A stretch of DNA of 41,617 bases from an uncultured Bacteroidota bacterium (GTDB lineage: Bacteria > Bacteroidota > Bacteroidia > Bacteroidales > P3). Both the position numbers and the translations under genes were made by a program. The stretch is taken from assembly GCA_902796265.1 (NCBI GenBank), contig CADBOG010000019.1, positions 1 through 41,617 on the forward strand, given 5' to 3'. Under the pieces are notes generated by a model. That model ran no database searches, was not told where the DNA came from, and saw only the letters and a program-made list of their open reading frames with translations. This document shows, in pieces, positions 15,293-25,381 of the stretch (the first letter of the stretch is position 1; each line of letters starts with the position of its first letter).

Positions 15293-18200
15293 AGTACACT
15301 ATTACGGGTTTTACATTTGAGTAGCCCATTGCCGAAAGAGCACGAGCATATTCAGCCACTTGTCGCTGGTATTTCGCGTGACTCTTTTCGTCGCGTGTTC
15401 CTGTCTTGAAGTCTACCACAAAGGTCTCGTTCTCGGCAAAGACTATTCGGTCAGGACGTTTCACGTTGCCATCAACAGCCATCGGGACTTCGCACATCAC
15501 TTTACAACTGCCATCAAAGAAACGGCGATTGGTTTGGGAACCAGGGGTTCCACTTTGGTCACCGACATCGTCGCGATCCAGCATGGCTTTGATGCGGGTT
15601 AGGATATCGTTGCGGATGGAGTCATTCAATTCGTGCTCTTCGCAATAATTGTCCACCACCTCATCTATATCCTCCACCACTCTCACATGCGCCAACAAGT
15701 CGTGAATCAAGATGCCATACCGACGGTTGTCTTGGTCGAAGGGGGAGAGTAGTGCTGCACTCTGTTGGGCGATACTCACGCGGTTTTCCCATTCGGGGTA
15801 TATTATCTTATCGACACCAATCGTCGACTGGGTGTTCTTTGTTTCTCCATGTTGTGGCTTTTCAAAATCCTCTCCCACAGTATAGATTTCACCGATTAAT
15901 GTGCAATCCTTTCCGTTTTGGCCGTCAGTATTGGTGGCAATGTCATCACCGGTAGCAAGGTCGTTGTTAGCAATTTCCACGTGTTTCGTCTTCTCGTCGG
16001 ATTGAACGAAAGCTTTCAGCAATGCCTGATTGCTGGTAGAGTCATCTGACCCGTTGTCGCTTTTGCGCTTTGTTGAACTTGATGCACTCGAGCTTGTGTC
16101 TTCACAAAAGATAAAGAGTTTTTCCTCGGGACGCGTCATGGCCACATAAAGGACATTGATGCGGTCCATATCGTTCATTCGTGCCTCTTCTTCGAAAGCG
16201 GCATCGAATATCGTGCTGTTCTTCTGTATACCTACAAAAGCTACCGGAAGTGTGACATCGCCACGCTTGTTCTCTTCAACTTCGACCCACATGTTGTTAT
16301 TGCGAGCCCTTTTTTGCGGAAGAGCGTAGAGGACAATCTTCGCCTCCAAACCCTTGGCTTTGTGGATGGTCATCAGTTGCACGGCGTCGAGGTCGGTGGC
16401 TGTGGCCGACGAGAGTTTTTCCATCTTTTCTTTCAAAAAGACTACAAATTCGCCCAAATCTGCTCGTCCTTTCTGTATGAAATTGTTGACGACATTCATG
16501 AACGTAGACAAGAACCGGTTGCCCTTACCTTCGAGCTTGAATATGCGTATCAGCATCTCGCAGAGGTCATATAGCGGCAAAGTGCGAAGGTAGTGGACAT
16601 CGAAAGCCCGTCGGTCATTCTCTTTAGGCAACTTGTTCTCCATCAGCTTTTCCAAGTCGTATTCCACATCGCGAAGCTCCCACTCGTCGCCTTGATTCAA
16701 TAGTCTCACCGTTTGCAAAGCTGCCACTCTGTCGCGTGGGTTGTATATATATTCCAGCAGCGACTGTAGCAACAGTACTTCGGGACTCCCAGAGAGAAGA
16801 AAGGATTCGGACGACACTATGGGGACTCCTGCCGCTCCTCCATTCTTTGAGATATAATCGGCAATGCGAACCAGCGTATCGTTGTCGCGTGCCAATATCA
16901 TGATGTCACCATAGCTATAGCCAAGGTCGTCAACTTGATGATGTATCGTGTTGAGAATGTTTTTATAGATGCCATCTCTGTCGCTGAACGATACCTGAAC
17001 ATAACCACCTTCTTTGACGGGTTCTTGCACCAAGTCGGCCTTGTTTTTGGAGGCTGTGCCAGCTTGATTAATAAGAAAGGTGTCACCTTGATTAATAAGA
17101 AAGGTGTCACCTTGTTTATTAAGAAGGGTGCTAGCTTGTTTATTAAGAAGGGTGCTGGCTTGTGTTTCTCCTAAATATAATTTCGCTAGTTCGGGGTTAA
17201 CTGTCGCGAACCTATTGCGGATGATGCTTTCAAAGAAACGGTTGTTGAACTCCACTATATTTCTCAGGGTGCGATAGTTAGAACGCAATGTCTCAACTTG
17301 GGCATTGCCTGCCAATGAATGTCCATGCAGCTTGCTGTCGACTTGAGGCAGCATCATGAATTGACGTACATCACCTTGACGGAAACGATAGATGGCCTGC
17401 TTGCCGTCCCCGACCACAATCGACTGGGTGCCGGGAAGTGCTGTATCTGAGGAGAAGTCATGCGTCATTGCCTCATCCAGGAGGGGCAGGAAATTGCTCC
17501 ACTGCAGCTTGCTGGTATCTTGGAACTCATCAATCATATAGTTGTTATACCGACTGCCGATTCGCTCATAGATAAAGGGTGTCGGCTCGTTCATAACCTC
17601 TTCAGCAATCTTCTTGTTGAATTCCGAGATATGGACAATCTCATTTTCTTTATAGTATTCATTCTTTATTTGGCTTAGCTGACTCAGCAGAGCCAAACCG
17701 AAGATGTTCGACAAGAGCAGTTGTCGACTATTGTATGTGGTCAGTTCCTTCGACAATATCCCCTTGACTGTCTCATAAGCTTTCCTGTAGGCTGGCATCA
17801 GACTTTCCATTCTTGCTCTCAGCTCCTTAGGTGTCTTGCTGCCCCAAAGACCTTTCTCGTATGCTTCATCAGCACGTTTATAGGAATCGTTAAGCTTTGA
17901 ATAGTCGCGGTTGGCAAGCCTCAGGAAGAGTGATAATGCGCCACTCTTGTTGTATGGAAAATCGTCTACCGTCAGTCCCTCTCTGCTCACGGCCGACATC
18001 AGTTCCTGTGCTGCCGCCGTCAGCTGAGCCTCCACCTTGCGGCACTCTTCTGCCAACTTTTTATGGATATCAAGGTAATCCTCCATATTGACATCCTTCA
18101 GCTCCTCCAAATAGCGAGGTGTCTGCTCCTTGAAAATCTCTTTCGCAAGTTCCTCTATTTGGCTTTCAAGCCTATAGCTTTTCCCCATATCCATACGGCT

Positions 18201-18710
18201 TTGGGTATAGGCACAGAGCACTTTGGTAAGCGGATTATTGCCCTCTGTGCCGGCAAGGGAGAGTAGCTCGTCAACCGACGACTGAACAATCTGCTGGTTG
18301 TCAATCATCACATCGAAATTCATCGGGAGCCTAAGGTCATGGGCAAAGGTCCTCACCAGATGGTGGACAAAACTATCGATGGTGCATACCGACAGCTCTG
18401 AGTAATGGTGCAAAATGGCTGTCTGCACTATGGCGCAGCGACGGCGTATTTCGTCGACGGTGACCGATAGATGTTTGGCCATCTCACCACATAGCTCTTC
18501 GGATTCTCCTTCAACAATGCTGTGCAGCTGCGACATGATGCGTTCCTTCATGCCGTTTGCTGCCTTGTTGGTGAAGGTTATGGCAAGGATATGCTCAAAG
18601 CGGTGCTCAAGTTGCGACGGAGATGAAATGGCCGTCTCTATGAATTGGCGAACAAGCGTATAAGTCTTTCCTGAGCCTGCTGAAGCTCGGCATATAATAA
18701 AGCGTGACAT
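15288..18710 (-). CDS. UvrD/AddA-like helicase-nuclease
   Basis: Superfamily 1A helicase with a C-terminal nuclease, like the AddA subunit of AddAB double-strand-break repair enzymes. Motifs in order: Walker A ASAGSGKTYTL (residues ~9-19), AITFTNKAANGMKERI, IDEFQDTS (Walker B), VGDGKQAIYRFRQGDV, LRSNYRT, MTIHKAKGLEAKIV and INVLYVAMTRPEEKLFIF. The last ~50 residues carry VVDFKTG and YQRQVAEYA, a PD-(D/E)xK nuclease of RecB type. Length 1140 fits AddA. An AddB gene is not in the window. Residues near 515-550 contain four in-frame copies of an 8-residue repeat (24 bp at 17063-17158), which lies after the LRSNYRT motif where the family usually has a plain loop. It follows the NAGPA-like gene by nine bases. 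Confidence 0.92.
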   Translation of the reverse strand: MSRFIICRASAGSGKTYTLVRQFIETAISSPSQLEHRFEHILAITFTNKAANGMKERIMSQLHSIVEGESEELCGEMAKHLSVTVDEIRRRCAIVQTAILHHYSELSVCTIDSFVHHLVRTFAHDLRLPMNFDVMIDNQQIVQSSVDELLSLAGTEGNNPLTKVLCAYTQSRMDMGKSYRLESQIEELAKEIFKEQTPRYLEELKDVNMEDYLDIHKKLAEECRKVEAQLTAAAQELMSAVSREGLTVDDFPYNKSGALSLFLRLANRDYSKLNDSYKRADEAYEKGLWGSKTPKELRARMESLMPAYRKAYETVKGILSKELTTYNSRQLLLSNIFGLALLSQLSQIKNEYYKENEIVHISEFNKKIAEEVMNEPTPFIYERIGSRYNNYMIDEFQDTSKLQWSNFLPLLDEAMTHDFSSDTALPGTQSIVVGDGKQAIYRFRQGDVRQFMMLPQVDSKLHGHSLAGNAQVETLRSNYRTLRNIVEFNNRFFESIIRNRFATVNPELAKLYLGETQASTLLNKQASTLLNKQGDTFLINQGDTFLINQAGTASKNKADLVQEPVKEGGYVQVSFSDRDGIYKNILNTIHHQVDDLGYSYGDIMILARDNDTLVRIADYISKNGGAAGVPIVSSESFLLSGSPEVLLLQSLLEYIYNPRDRVAALQTVRLLNQGDEWELRDVEYDLEKLMENKLPKENDRRAFDVHYLRTLPLYDLCEMLIRIFKLEGKGNRFLSTFMNVVNNFIQKGRADLGEFVVFLKEKMEKLSSATATDLDAVQLMTIHKAKGLEAKIVLYALPQKRARNNNMWVEVEENKRGDVTLPVAFVGIQKNSTIFDAAFEEEARMNDMDRINVLYVAMTRPEEKLFIFCEDTSSSASSSTKRKSDNGSDDSTSNQALLKAFVQSDEKTKHVEIANNDLATGDDIATNTDGQNGKDCTLIGEIYTVGEDFEKPQHGETKNTQSTIGVDKIIYPEWENRVSIAQQSAALLSPFDQDNRRYGILIHDLLAHVRVVEDIDEVVDNYCEEHELNDSIRNDILTRIKAMLDRDDVGDQSGTPGSQTNRRFFDGSCKVMCEVPMAVDGNVKRPDRIVFAENETFVVDFKTGTRDEKSHAKYQRQVAEYARALSAMGYSNVKPVIVYL
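17063..17158 (-). repeat. 24-bp in-frame tandem repeat, 4 copies, in the AddA-like gene
   Basis: Four 24-base units: 17063-17086 and 17087-17110 are identical, and 17111-17134 and 17135-17158 differ from each other by one base and from the first pair at several positions. On the minus strand they encode QASTLLNK twice and QGDTFLIN twice. A degenerate fifth unit (QAGTASKN) follows in the protein. Confidence 0.95.
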
Positions 18711-18719
18711 AGTGTGTTT

Positions 18720-19592
18720 TTACCTTACAATGATACAATTAGAAACACCTCTCTCTCCTTCATAATCGAAACGTCCGTTGTCGGAAGGACGGTTGACAAT
18801 ACCGCCATGGGGTTTGCCTCGGACATACATTGTCGTCGAGCCGCCCCCATCCAAGTTAATGGCATCGCAGCAGCCAAGATAGTGCAGCAGACGCTGGAAG
18901 TCTTGAAGCGACATACCTTCCGATTGCTTTGTGCGACCGTCAACGGTAACCAACAGCACCGTTCCGTCGTTAAGCGTGCCAATAGCTGTGCGGTTGTGGC
19001 GGTAGGTGACGAAGGTCTTGTCGTCACGCATAGGCAACAGTATGCCGTCACGTATCAGCAAAGGACCGGCTGTCATGATGTTGCTGTCAGTCCATTCCCT
19101 TTCGGCAAGGCGAGCACTATCGGGAACAATGTATACAGGTCTCCCTTCACGCAACACTATCGAGCCATACTGATAATACTTTCTGTGTATGCTGTCGGTT
19201 GCCTGCGGTGTGTTGACTCCCAATTCTTTTCCATCAATGCGGAGATAGCAGATGGGGTTATGCCGTTGCATATCGAAGAAGGAGCCATTGACGGCAGCCA
19301 AAGCTCCATTGTGGATAGCATGAGTCGTAGTGGGTGTGCGACGCTCTTCGTATGTGAATGCCAAACGCCTCGGTGAGTCGGCAGGCAACTCTATAATACA
19401 TATATTTTGGTTGGAGCCCAAACAATTCTTCTTGGTAAAATGCTTCTGTTTCAATACAAAACCATCCATGCTGTCTATCTGCCATTTGGCTTGAACCAAC
19501 TGAAGCGAATCAGACGAATATTGACTTTCTCTCTGTGCACAAGACACAAAGCCTAGTGCCAAAAGAAAACTAAATAGTACTATCCTTCTCAT
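18720..19592 (-). CDS. NAGPA-like phosphodiester glycosidase domain lipoprotein
   Basis: Belongs to the phosphodiester glycosidase (NAGPA/DUF2233) family, named for the enzyme that uncovers mannose-6-phosphate by removing N-acetylglucosamine. Diagnostic blocks are AAVNGSFFD, TAGPLLIRDG, HNRTAIGTLNDGTVLLVTVDGR, NLDGGGSTTMYV and VNRPSDNGR with ERGVSNCIIV at the end. The N-terminus MRR plus a hydrophobic run ending GFVSC (Cys18) is a lipoprotein signal, so it should be anchored in the periplasm or outer membrane. In bacteria this family may act on phosphodiester-linked sugars in wall polymers or exopolysaccharides; the substrate is unknown here. Its first 23 bases overlap the end of the GT9 gene. 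Confidence 0.9.
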   Translation of the reverse strand: MRRIVLFSFLLALGFVSCAQRESQYSSDSLQLVQAKWQIDSMDGFVLKQKHFTKKNCLGSNQNICIIELPADSPRRLAFTYEERRTPTTTHAIHNGALAAVNGSFFDMQRHNPICYLRIDGKELGVNTPQATDSIHRKYYQYGSIVLREGRPVYIVPDSARLAEREWTDSNIMTAGPLLIRDGILLPMRDDKTFVTYRHNRTAIGTLNDGTVLLVTVDGRTKQSEGMSLQDFQRLLHYLGCCDAINLDGGGSTTMYVRGKPHGGIVNRPSDNGRFDYEGERGVSNCIIVR

Positions 19593-20571
19593 CGTTAATA
19601 ATCTTAATTATTTTCTCATAGTCTTGTTTCATCATACAGTCAAAATGACCTTTCGGACATTTTTCTATCCCCATACGTCTGCACGGCCAGCAATGCAGTC
19701 CTTGTGGTGTGCAATCAATTCGTTCTGTGCCGTATGCCCAGAATCCGAACCGAGGGGATGTGCATCCCCAAACGGCTATCACTTTGCGATGATATGCCGC
19801 AGCCACATGCATCATTGCCGAATCGGGAGTAATCACATAGTCGGAGTGGGCAATCATCGCAGCCGATTCCCTAAGCGTTGTCTCGCCACAAAGGTTCAGC
19901 ACATTGTCACTTAATGTAATAGACTCCATCCGCTGACGGTCGTTCTTGTCGCCCACAAGCACCACTTGTTTCTTTATGCCTCTTGCAAGAAGCGCAATTT
20001 TCTCAGGAGGAATGCGTTTAGTCTCATGCTGAGCTCCACATGCGATAACAACGTATTGTCTGTCTATGGGGCATGGCGAGGGGGATTTGTTGTTTTGGAG
20101 TTTGAGGTTTGGAAGTTCAAGTTTTGGAAGTTCGAAGTTTTGGAGTTCCAATCCGTGGTTGTCGTTTTCAACACCAAGATGTTCGACTGCGTCGAAATAT
20201 CTGTCCACCACATGCCTTCCTGACATGATATCCAATTTGGTCAACACCAGCATGAATTTGCCAAAATTTTCCTTTCTATAGACAAGTGCCCGCCTCCTTA
20301 AAGCTCGACGCAAGCGACGTGAGCGATGGTTGTTGTGCAAATCCACAACATAGTCATAATGCTCTTTCCGCAACATCCCTTCTTGTTCGTCCGACCCATC
20401 ATATTCTATCAAACGGTCAACATTGGGATTCCCTTCCAGCAGTTCGCCACAGATGCGTTTCGTGATGATATGCAACTCACAATCTTGCAGCTGCCTCTTC
20501 ATGCAACGCAAAACCGGAGTAGTCAACACAACATCTCCGATAGAACTCAAACGTATAACTAATATCTTCAC
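19570..20571 (-). CDS. Glycosyltransferase family 9 (heptosyltransferase-like)
   Basis: GT9 enzymes transfer ADP-heptose or related sugars to the LPS inner core at the cytosolic face. The N-terminal ILVIRLSSIGDVVLTTPVLR is the family hallmark, DYVVDLHNNHRSRR follows, and the C-terminal domain carries AHSDYVITPDSAMMHVAAAYHRKVIAVWG, the GT9 donor-site motif. A cysteine-rich end (HCWPCRRMGIEKCPKGHFDCM) is common in Bacteroidota members. Residues ~143-162 are four in-frame copies of a 5-residue repeat (15 bp at 20086-20145) placed at the linker between the two Rossmann domains. The ATG overlaps the tamB stop by four bases, and its 3' end overlaps the next gene by 23 bases, so the genes are coupled. 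Confidence 0.9.
   Translation of the reverse strand: MKILVIRLSSIGDVVLTTPVLRCMKRQLQDCELHIITKRICGELLEGNPNVDRLIEYDGSDEQEGMLRKEHYDYVVDLHNNHRSRRLRRALRRRALVYRKENFGKFMLVLTKLDIMSGRHVVDRYFDAVEHLGVENDNHGLELQNFELPKLELPNLKLQNNKSPSPCPIDRQYVVIACGAQHETKRIPPEKIALLARGIKKQVVLVGDKNDRQRMESITLSDNVLNLCGETTLRESAAMIAHSDYVITPDSAMMHVAAAYHRKVIAVWGCTSPRFGFWAYGTERIDCTPQGLHCWPCRRMGIEKCPKGHFDCMMKQDYEKIIKIINDEKDSTI
20086..20145 (-). repeat. 15-bp in-frame tandem repeat, 4 copies, in the GT9 gene
   Basis: Four 15-base units on the minus strand: CTCCAAAACTTCGAA (20131-20145), CTTCCAAAACTTGAA (20116-20130), CTTCCAAACCTCAAA (20101-20115), CTCCAAAACAACAAA (20086-20100). They encode LQNFE, LPKLE, LPNLK and LQNNK. Confidence 0.9.
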
Positions 20572-23500
20572 TTCTTTTTCTTTTTGCGGAAAAGGTCTCC
20601 AAGACGATCAAAATCGCGGGTGTATTTGACACCGAGACCTTGCTTGTAAGGTAGGTCGGAACGCGTATAGTCGTTGGTGTTGCTGCGGTTGAAGACGAAG
20701 AGGTGGAGGCGTGGATTTATTTTGTAACCCACCAGCATGTCGCCTGTCATATTGTTCGTCCCTTGTCCCGATGTGGCCATCTCGCGACTTTCGCCACCAA
20801 ATCCGAATGTTGTCTCAAAATAGAACTTGTTCCATTCTTTGCTGATATCAACAGCATACTGGTCGGTAGTGACCCCGTTGCCCGACTGATAGTCGAAGTT
20901 GACGTTGACTACCTGCACCATATCGCTTATGACGCTGCCGAGGGTACCCATCACAATGCCATAAGCTTGACTGCCCGTGGTTGATTCTCCTCCACTCAGG
21001 TCGGCATTAGCCGATGCATTGTAGAATCTCTTGGCCACCAACAGCGACACCGTTTGGGTCAACATGTCTCGTTCGTTGTTGCGGTCGATATAGGAGAATA
21101 CCTCTTCTTGCACACTTTGGTCGGCATTAGGCAGACGGATATCAAAGCCAACATTGGGAGATTGAAGTGTGCCGCTGAGGGCTATGACGTTCTCCACTTG
21201 GATGGGCTTTTGGGAATCTGTGCTTGAGAGCGAACCTGTCAGCGACGAGAGGTTCACGCGTTGTGAGAGAACTGCGCGGATATCGAACATGGCTCGCTCT
21301 ATATTACCTGGGAACGAGATTGAACTGCCATTGTCGATGGTAAATTCCTTGCTGACTACTCCGAGAAGGTCGAGGAGCAGGGTTCCGCCGCTCAGCTCAT
21401 AGTCGCCAACCACTCCGAATCCTCTTCCTGTCCCCAAAGTCAGCTGCAGGTTGCCTGTTCCTTTAGTCCTCACATCGACATCGATAGAAGAGAACTCCAT
21501 TGGCAAACGGAACTGCATATCGGGAGTGGCATCCACATTGATAGTGAGTGAGTATTGTGACTTTTCTGAACTCTCAGCATCCGAAGCCTGACCGTTTACC
21601 TGATTGCCTTCGGCCTCATTGGTTTGGTTTTCTGCATATAACAGCAATGCCTGACTCTCGTCATCTTCAGATGCAAGCATTTCATAATCATCTGATAGGA
21701 ATTGGATATAGTCTGCTTTCTCCATCTGCTTCTTATCGTTGATGGGTACATTGAGCGATGTGCCCTCAAGTGTGCGTGCGTTGAGCACTATGTCAAGGTT
21801 GTTGAATGGACCTTTGACAATACCGTCGGCTGTGGCCACGATGCGGCCATAGAATGCGCTGTTGTCTTTGGCACTCGTATTCATGCATAGTAGCCGCATG
21901 CTGCGCAACGTCAGGTCGACTCGCATATCGTTGAAGTGCTTGTGCTTGATTGCGCCATCAACATGTGCGACGCCTCCATCGGGGTCGCGTAGCTTGAAGT
22001 CGTCGAAATGTACTGACGTTGAATCTATATGTATAGTGTCGGAGAAAGTGTAAGCCACATTAAGGAAGTCGACCTTCATCAGGCCGTCGCCAACCGATAG
22101 CATACCTGTTACGACAGGAGCATCTGTCGTACCTCGCAGCTTGATGTTGGCCGATGCGTCACCATCTATGTTGGACGAGAAACTGCTCACAAAAGGTTCA
22201 ACCACATTCAGGTTCAGATGACTTATGTTGGCATCGAAGTGCAGCTCGGGATTGTCTTCGTCGAGCAACGTATAACCGTCGAGATAAAGATGAAACTTGT
22301 CTGTCTTCTTCTTTGTCTGATTGCTGTAGGCTTTGACATTCAGGCGCTGAAGACTGTCGTCGAGGGAAGAATAGATGTTGATGTCGCCCAGGGGCTCACC
22401 ATTGAAGGCAAGGTCGCTAACCTGCAGGTTGCCAGTGGTTACATCCGATCTGGTCACAATTCCGTTGGCATGGCCGTCAAGTTGTATGCCTGAGTTGGCG
22501 ACGAAAGGATTGATGATGTCCAAGCCGACATTAGTGAGTTGAAGGATTATGCTATCATTATGATTGTTCTTTTCTGTCGTTGGTGCCTCGTCGGTTTCGG
22601 GTGTCGAGTGCAATGTGCCATAGAAAACCAGCTGCTGCTCGCCTGAGCTGATGCCAAGTCGGTCGATATGCAAGATGGTTTCTTTTGCTGTATCGGAAGG
22701 CGAGGTGGCTTCGCGGCCGGGAAGCATCAAATAGTTATCTCCTGTCGACACTACTTGCCAATCGCGGTTGCCTAATGCCAGATGCGAGGGGTCGACCACC
22801 AAACGAAGCAAGTTGCTGTCGGCCACCATTCGCAAGTTGATATCACCACCGCCTATCGTCTGACTGCTGTTTTGCCACATGAGGCGGCATGACATGCTTT
22901 CGCGCGAGGTCTCCATGCGGACGGTTCCGAAATCCATCATCTGCAGTTGTCCCAACATCAGTCGGTCGCTCTTCATCTGCAATCGATAGTGGTCGGAGAT
23001 GGCTTCGCCATTTATTCCTACATCGTAGAAACGCAAATTGCCCCATCCTATGGAGTCGCTTCTCACGATAGGCTTGAATCCGTCAGCAAAGTTATAGTTG
23101 GCTTGAATCGATGAACCTGGCGATATGTAAAGGTCGGGGACAAAACTGCGAATCAATGCTGAAGTGTCTTTCCATTCGAGGTTGAATTCGAATCTCGAAT
23201 CAGCGAGCGATGAGGTGGCGATGTCCGACGGCTTGCTCCAGGGGGATTCGATGATACTGTTTGGCAGATAGTCGTCGATGATATGGCTGAGCAGTACGGG
23301 AAGGGAGGAGTATTGGTAATAGCCCCTAAGATTGGCATCGGCAATGTCGCTGCGAAGTGTGGTGTTCATCCAATGATTCTGCATCCTCGACGAGAGTGTC
23401 AGGTTCTTCAGATGGATATTCCTGTTCACAACATCGTCGGACGATACCTTCTTCTTGCCAATGGTCAGCAGATGCACATCGGTGATACCTATACGAGAGT

Positions 23501-25202
23501 AGCTGTTGGCTTCGTCGGGCTCCGAATGGCGTGCCGTTGCGTGGAATGCCACTTGAGCCACACTGTCGTTTTCGTTGTTCCAAAGGCCGAAACGCTTGAG
23601 GTCAAGATGCTGAGCATCAACTGTTGCCCTGTATACGGGATAGTCTTCTCGCCAGTCGCCCTCGCCATGCACTATGAGCGATGCCAGCAGGTCGTCAATA
23701 GAAGCATCCAATGTCACCAAGCCGTTGGTGGCATCGGCTTCCAAAGCCACTTCGCCAATCAAGCGTTGTCCTTTCACGACGAGATGGTGTAGCTGCCCTT
23801 CTGCAGAGGCGTTCATTGTCTTGGGGTCGAAGCCATTACCTTCGAAGGTGAGGTCGAAGCCACCGCGTGAGAGCCATTCGTTGGGTGCCACACGGCCTAT
23901 CTTGAATCCCGACGATGAGAGTTGCCCTGTGTATCGGTATTCCTTCTTTTGGTGGTTCATAGCCAACAGGACATCGCCTTTGATGTTGCCCAAGTCGCTT
24001 TGTAACCCTATGGTGGCATAAAAGTCGTATATCGTGCCCGTGAACGACGCCTCCAAGTCTATGTTGTTCAGCGCCTTCATTATCTTTTCGGCCTTCATCT
24101 TGATGCCGTCGGGGTGACGCACGGCGGCAAGGTCGGCATAGGTGGTGTGCAAATGGTGGATGTCGGCACCGATAATGGTCGTGTCGATGTTGGGAAGACC
24201 GTAGATATAGGCATCGAGGTCAATGGTCGTCTCGTCTCCGAAAGCAAGCTTTACGTTGTCGGCACGGAAGTCGCTTATGGGTCCCGCAAAGTCGCCCTCT
24301 ATATAGACTTGGTGGTCCATTCCCCAAAGCGGCGATGCCCAATATGCTGCATCTTGCATCCCGCCGTAGCTTCCCTCGTCGAAATGGATGGTGAAGTAGA
24401 CGCTGTCGAGGAATTCGTCCATCGATTCCCAGTCGCGGTAGTCGAGAAGCACATCGCCACTCAGCTTCGAATCGGCTGTCTGCAGGTTGAGGTTGGTGAC
24501 GCTTATGCCTGAGCGAGTGGCATAGACATTGCCTCTCAAATCCTTGACCTGCAATCCGCTGCGCTCGGTGGTGGAGAACTTGTCGATGCGGCAGGTGACT
24601 CGGTCGAGGTCTACACGGACATTGCGTATGTGGGCATCTATCTCGCGATACTCCATGTGGAGGACGTCAACACCAGGTATGCTCAAACGCTCTAAATCTG
24701 TTCTGTCATCCTCAAGATCTTGGCGGTAGCATACATTGTCCATCACGAGGTCGTCGACCAATACCTTAAAATCTGTCTCTTCGTCGCTTTCCTCCGACGG
24801 TTCGTCGCTATAATAGTAATTAATGATGAAGTCAAGGTTAAGCCCAACGCTGTCGATTGAAAGGTGGTATAGTACATCGGATAGCTGCACCTTGCTGAAG
24901 GTAAGGCCATGACTGTCAAATGGGAAATCGTCGAATCGTAATGCTATCTTGCGAGCCACACAGACGGTATCGTCGCCTGGCGCAATCAGCTCTACATCGC
25001 GCAATACGAGGTGGTTCATAGGGTTGCACCCCAATGAACCTATGCGTACTTTTCCTCCCCATTCGCTGGTGAAGTAGTCGCTTGCCACAGATCCTATAAC
25101 GCTCTGCACCACGCTGTAGTTGACCAAAGCCACTACAACGTAAACCAGCAAGAAGATTGCCAGCGCAAAACGCAGAAGTATTTTACCTATTCGTTTCAAC
25201 AA
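20568..25202 (-). CDS. TamB-family translocation/assembly module protein
   Basis: Very long inner-membrane-anchored periplasmic protein of the AsmA/TamB (DUF490) family, thought to bridge the envelope and carry lipids or help outer-membrane protein assembly. The single N-terminal membrane segment is at residues ~8-35 (LLRFALAIFLLVYVVVALV). The middle ~1100 residues are repetitive beta strands typical of the hydrophobic groove. The C-terminal TamB domain shows GDYELSGGTLLLDLLG, FTIDNGSSISFPGN, MFDIRAVLSQRVNL and VGFDIRLPNADQSVQEEVFSYI. The protein ends in basic FRKKKKK. Length 1544 is within the family's range for Bacteroidota. It starts the minus-strand run tamB-GT9-NAGPA-AddA and is divergent from tsaD, an arrangement familiar from this phylum. 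Confidence 0.9.
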   Translation of the reverse strand: MLKRIGKILLRFALAIFLLVYVVVALVNYSVVQSVIGSVASDYFTSEWGGKVRIGSLGCNPMNHLVLRDVELIAPGDDTVCVARKIALRFDDFPFDSHGLTFSKVQLSDVLYHLSIDSVGLNLDFIINYYYSDEPSEESDEETDFKVLVDDLVMDNVCYRQDLEDDRTDLERLSIPGVDVLHMEYREIDAHIRNVRVDLDRVTCRIDKFSTTERSGLQVKDLRGNVYATRSGISVTNLNLQTADSKLSGDVLLDYRDWESMDEFLDSVYFTIHFDEGSYGGMQDAAYWASPLWGMDHQVYIEGDFAGPISDFRADNVKLAFGDETTIDLDAYIYGLPNIDTTIIGADIHHLHTTYADLAAVRHPDGIKMKAEKIMKALNNIDLEASFTGTIYDFYATIGLQSDLGNIKGDVLLAMNHQKKEYRYTGQLSSSGFKIGRVAPNEWLSRGGFDLTFEGNGFDPKTMNASAEGQLHHLVVKGQRLIGEVALEADATNGLVTLDASIDDLLASLIVHGEGDWREDYPVYRATVDAQHLDLKRFGLWNNENDSVAQVAFHATARHSEPDEANSYSRIGITDVHLLTIGKKKVSSDDVVNRNIHLKNLTLSSRMQNHWMNTTLRSDIADANLRGYYQYSSLPVLLSHIIDDYLPNSIIESPWSKPSDIATSSLADSRFEFNLEWKDTSALIRSFVPDLYISPGSSIQANYNFADGFKPIVRSDSIGWGNLRFYDVGINGEAISDHYRLQMKSDRLMLGQLQMMDFGTVRMETSRESMSCRLMWQNSSQTIGGGDINLRMVADSNLLRLVVDPSHLALGNRDWQVVSTGDNYLMLPGREATSPSDTAKETILHIDRLGISSGEQQLVFYGTLHSTPETDEAPTTEKNNHNDSIILQLTNVGLDIINPFVANSGIQLDGHANGIVTRSDVTTGNLQVSDLAFNGEPLGDINIYSSLDDSLQRLNVKAYSNQTKKKTDKFHLYLDGYTLLDEDNPELHFDANISHLNLNVVEPFVSSFSSNIDGDASANIKLRGTTDAPVVTGMLSVGDGLMKVDFLNVAYTFSDTIHIDSTSVHFDDFKLRDPDGGVAHVDGAIKHKHFNDMRVDLTLRSMRLLCMNTSAKDNSAFYGRIVATADGIVKGPFNNLDIVLNARTLEGTSLNVPINDKKQMEKADYIQFLSDDYEMLASEDDESQALLLYAENQTNEAEGNQVNGQASDAESSEKSQYSLTINVDATPDMQFRLPMEFSSIDVDVRTKGTGNLQLTLGTGRGFGVVGDYELSGGTLLLDLLGVVSKEFTIDNGSSISFPGNIERAMFDIRAVLSQRVNLSSLTGSLSSTDSQKPIQVENVIALSGTLQSPNVGFDIRLPNADQSVQEEVFSYIDRNNERDMLTQTVSLLVAKRFYNASANADLSGGESTTGSQAYGIVMGTLGSVISDMVQVVNVNFDYQSGNGVTTDQYAVDISKEWNKFYFETTFGFGGESREMATSGQGTNNMTGDMLVGYKINPRLHLFVFNRSNTNDYTRSDLPYKQGLGVKYTRDFDRLGDLFRKKKKK

Positions 25203-25381
25203 GATTCGTTGTTCTTTTTAGGGTTAAACGTCAAACCTCAAAGTTTATTTTAGAACAATAGTAAAAAAAATTCATTCCTTGCTAAAAAAAAATCGTTTCT
25301 TAATCCATTAATCTTTAATCTTTAACCGATAGTCGCCTTCTATTTGCGTGAAAACAATTTTATCGTTTCGCAAAAAAATCT

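Noticed and set aside
24000-25200. Additional genes on the + strand inside tamB
   Set aside because: All are short shadows of the long, continuous TamB frame.
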